From an uncultured Acetatifactor sp. (GTDB lineage: Bacteria > Bacillota > Clostridia > Lachnospirales > Lachnospiraceae): DNA of 64,000 bases. Position numbers and translations under genes: made by a program. Shown in pieces: positions 63,431-64,000 of the stretch; position 1 is the stretch's first letter; each line of letters begins with the position of its first letter. The stretch is from NCBI GenBank assembly GCA_910585665.1, contig CAJUFI010000016.1, positions 12,674 through 76,673 of the forward strand, in the 5' to 3' direction. The notes under the pieces were generated by a model that saw only the letters and a program-made list of their open reading frames with translations, was not told the origin of the DNA and searched no databases.

Positions 63431-63464
63431 TCTTTATGAAATCTTCAAAAACTTCTCTTATTAT
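63431..63464 (+). promoter_or_regulatory. Second NisR-type promoter, running into the insertion sequence
   Basis: TCT-N8-TCT at 63431-63444 with the same AAATCTTCAAA context as at 58677, and TATTAT at 63459-63464 at exactly the same distance. The terminal repeat of the insertion sequence begins immediately after. Confidence 0.7.
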
Positions 63465-63465
63465 C

Positions 63466-64000
63466 CCTAAAGTCGGATTATAAGTACTCAAAACGATAAA
63501 AGCCAATATGCCGGCATCAAGAGACCTTGATTTTATCAGCGTTTCCACTTGAAATTCAATTGGGTATGTATCATAATTTATATATACTCAATACAGAGGT
63601 GCTGTCATGCCGAAAAAATCATCCTGCGAGATTAAGACCAGGACAATCCACCAGCCCCAAAAGAACGGTGATATCTATGTTATCGAGAGGCAGACCCGCT
63701 ATGACCCTGCCAAAAAATACAACGTGGTCATATCGAGCCGAATCATCGGGAAAATCCCAAAAGGGCAGGAAACCATGGTAGCAACCCGTCCTAAACGCAG
63801 CAGCAAGGAAAAAGCGTCAAATCCGACCGTGCCTCCATATGCCGTTTCAGCATCCCGGAAAAAAGTCGGCATGATGGACATCATAGACCATATCGGGAAG
63901 ACATCCGGGATAGATGACGCAGTCTATGACAACACCGATTCCGGCACTGCCCAGAAGATACTCTCCCTTGCACGGTACCTGCTTGCGACGAACGGCCAGA
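63466..64000 (+). mobile_element. Insertion sequence copy 2, left part
   Basis: Left end CCTAAAGTCGGATTATAAG (63466 onward) is the inverted counterpart of the end kept in copy 1 at 56446. Runs out of the window. 63495-63606 is the leader before the transposase gene. Confidence 0.8.
63607..64000 (+). CDS. IS4/IS1634-like transposase, N-terminal part
   Basis: At least 131 residues, open to the window edge. MPKKSSCEIKTRTIHQPQ start after AGAGGTGCTGTC. VGMMDIIDHIGKTSGIDDAVYD onward is nearly identical to copy 1 and also supplies the N-terminal region (about 85 residues) that copy 1 lacks. No stop or frameshift is visible in this part, so it may be an active copy. Confidence 0.85.
   Translation, partial: MPKKSSCEIKTRTIHQPQKNGDIYVIERQTRYDPAKKYNVVISSRIIGKIPKGQETMVATRPKRSSKEKASNPTVPPYAVSASRKKVGMMDIIDHIGKTSGIDDAVYDNTDSGTAQKILSLARYLLATNGQ

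Overview
The window looks like a chromosomal segment of a Gram-positive anaerobe of the Clostridia, most likely a Lachnospiraceae gut commensal. The basis is strong AGGAGG-type ribosome sites, TTGACA/TATAAT promoters, an archaeal-type aspartyl-tRNA synthetase, many FtsX-type ABC transporters paired with two-component systems, a lantibiotic-immunity operon and a TnpV gene. No rRNA, tRNA or CRISPR array was seen. Base composition is patchy: about 5-31 kb is GC-rich, while 0-1.9 kb, 33-41 kb and 53-64 kb are AT-richer and look more like acquired DNA.

Layout. 0-5 kb: a secreted CxxC protein, a small membrane protein, a cytidylate-kinase-like gene behind four 71-bp repeats that each carry a TATAAT box, a half-length lactonase and a membrane-anchored C39-like peptidase. 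5-7 kb: a metal exporter with a Fur-type operator at its promoter, followed by a Fur-family regulator. 7-14 kb: an orphan solute-binding lipoprotein, beta-carbonic anhydrase, a GH13 enzyme with a low-complexity tail and aspS, separated by palindromic repeats. 14.3-23.7 kb: one minus-strand operon of solute-binding lipoprotein, 1325-aa hybrid kinase, second hybrid kinase and HD-GYP-like protein, which reads as a sensory cascade. 24.3-31.6 kb: two ABC transporters around a two-component system. 31.6-38.4 kb: a nucleotide-kinase-like protein, a serine hydrolase, a grpB gene with an in-frame stop, five GNAT acetyltransferases, a CPBP protease and gene fragments; three of the intergenic gaps share one hairpin design. 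38.4-43 kb: small membrane and coiled-coil proteins and a GHKL/LytTR pair. 43-53 kb: three tandem FtsX permeases with one ATPase and a VanRS-like pair. 53-64 kb: a GntR/YtrA-type ABC operon, insertion-sequence and gene debris, and an XRE/TnpV pair, mostly enclosed by two 102-bp inverted repeats; then a CprABC/NisFEG-like lantibiotic-immunity operon with its own two-component system, and the start of a second insertion-sequence copy that continues past the window.

How it fits together. The dominant theme is envelope stress and antimicrobial-peptide sensing: four ABC-transporter loci are physically linked to regulators. The strongest specific observation is a pair of promoters with TCT-N8-TCT boxes (NisR/SpaR type), one before the lantibiotic-immunity operon and one after it. 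The second now fires straight into an insertion sequence, which suggests a regulated neighbour gene has been displaced. The second theme is genome plasticity through short palindromic elements: two 102-bp families, a 198-bp cloverleaf-like element, three gene-flanking hairpins and the 71-bp promoter array.
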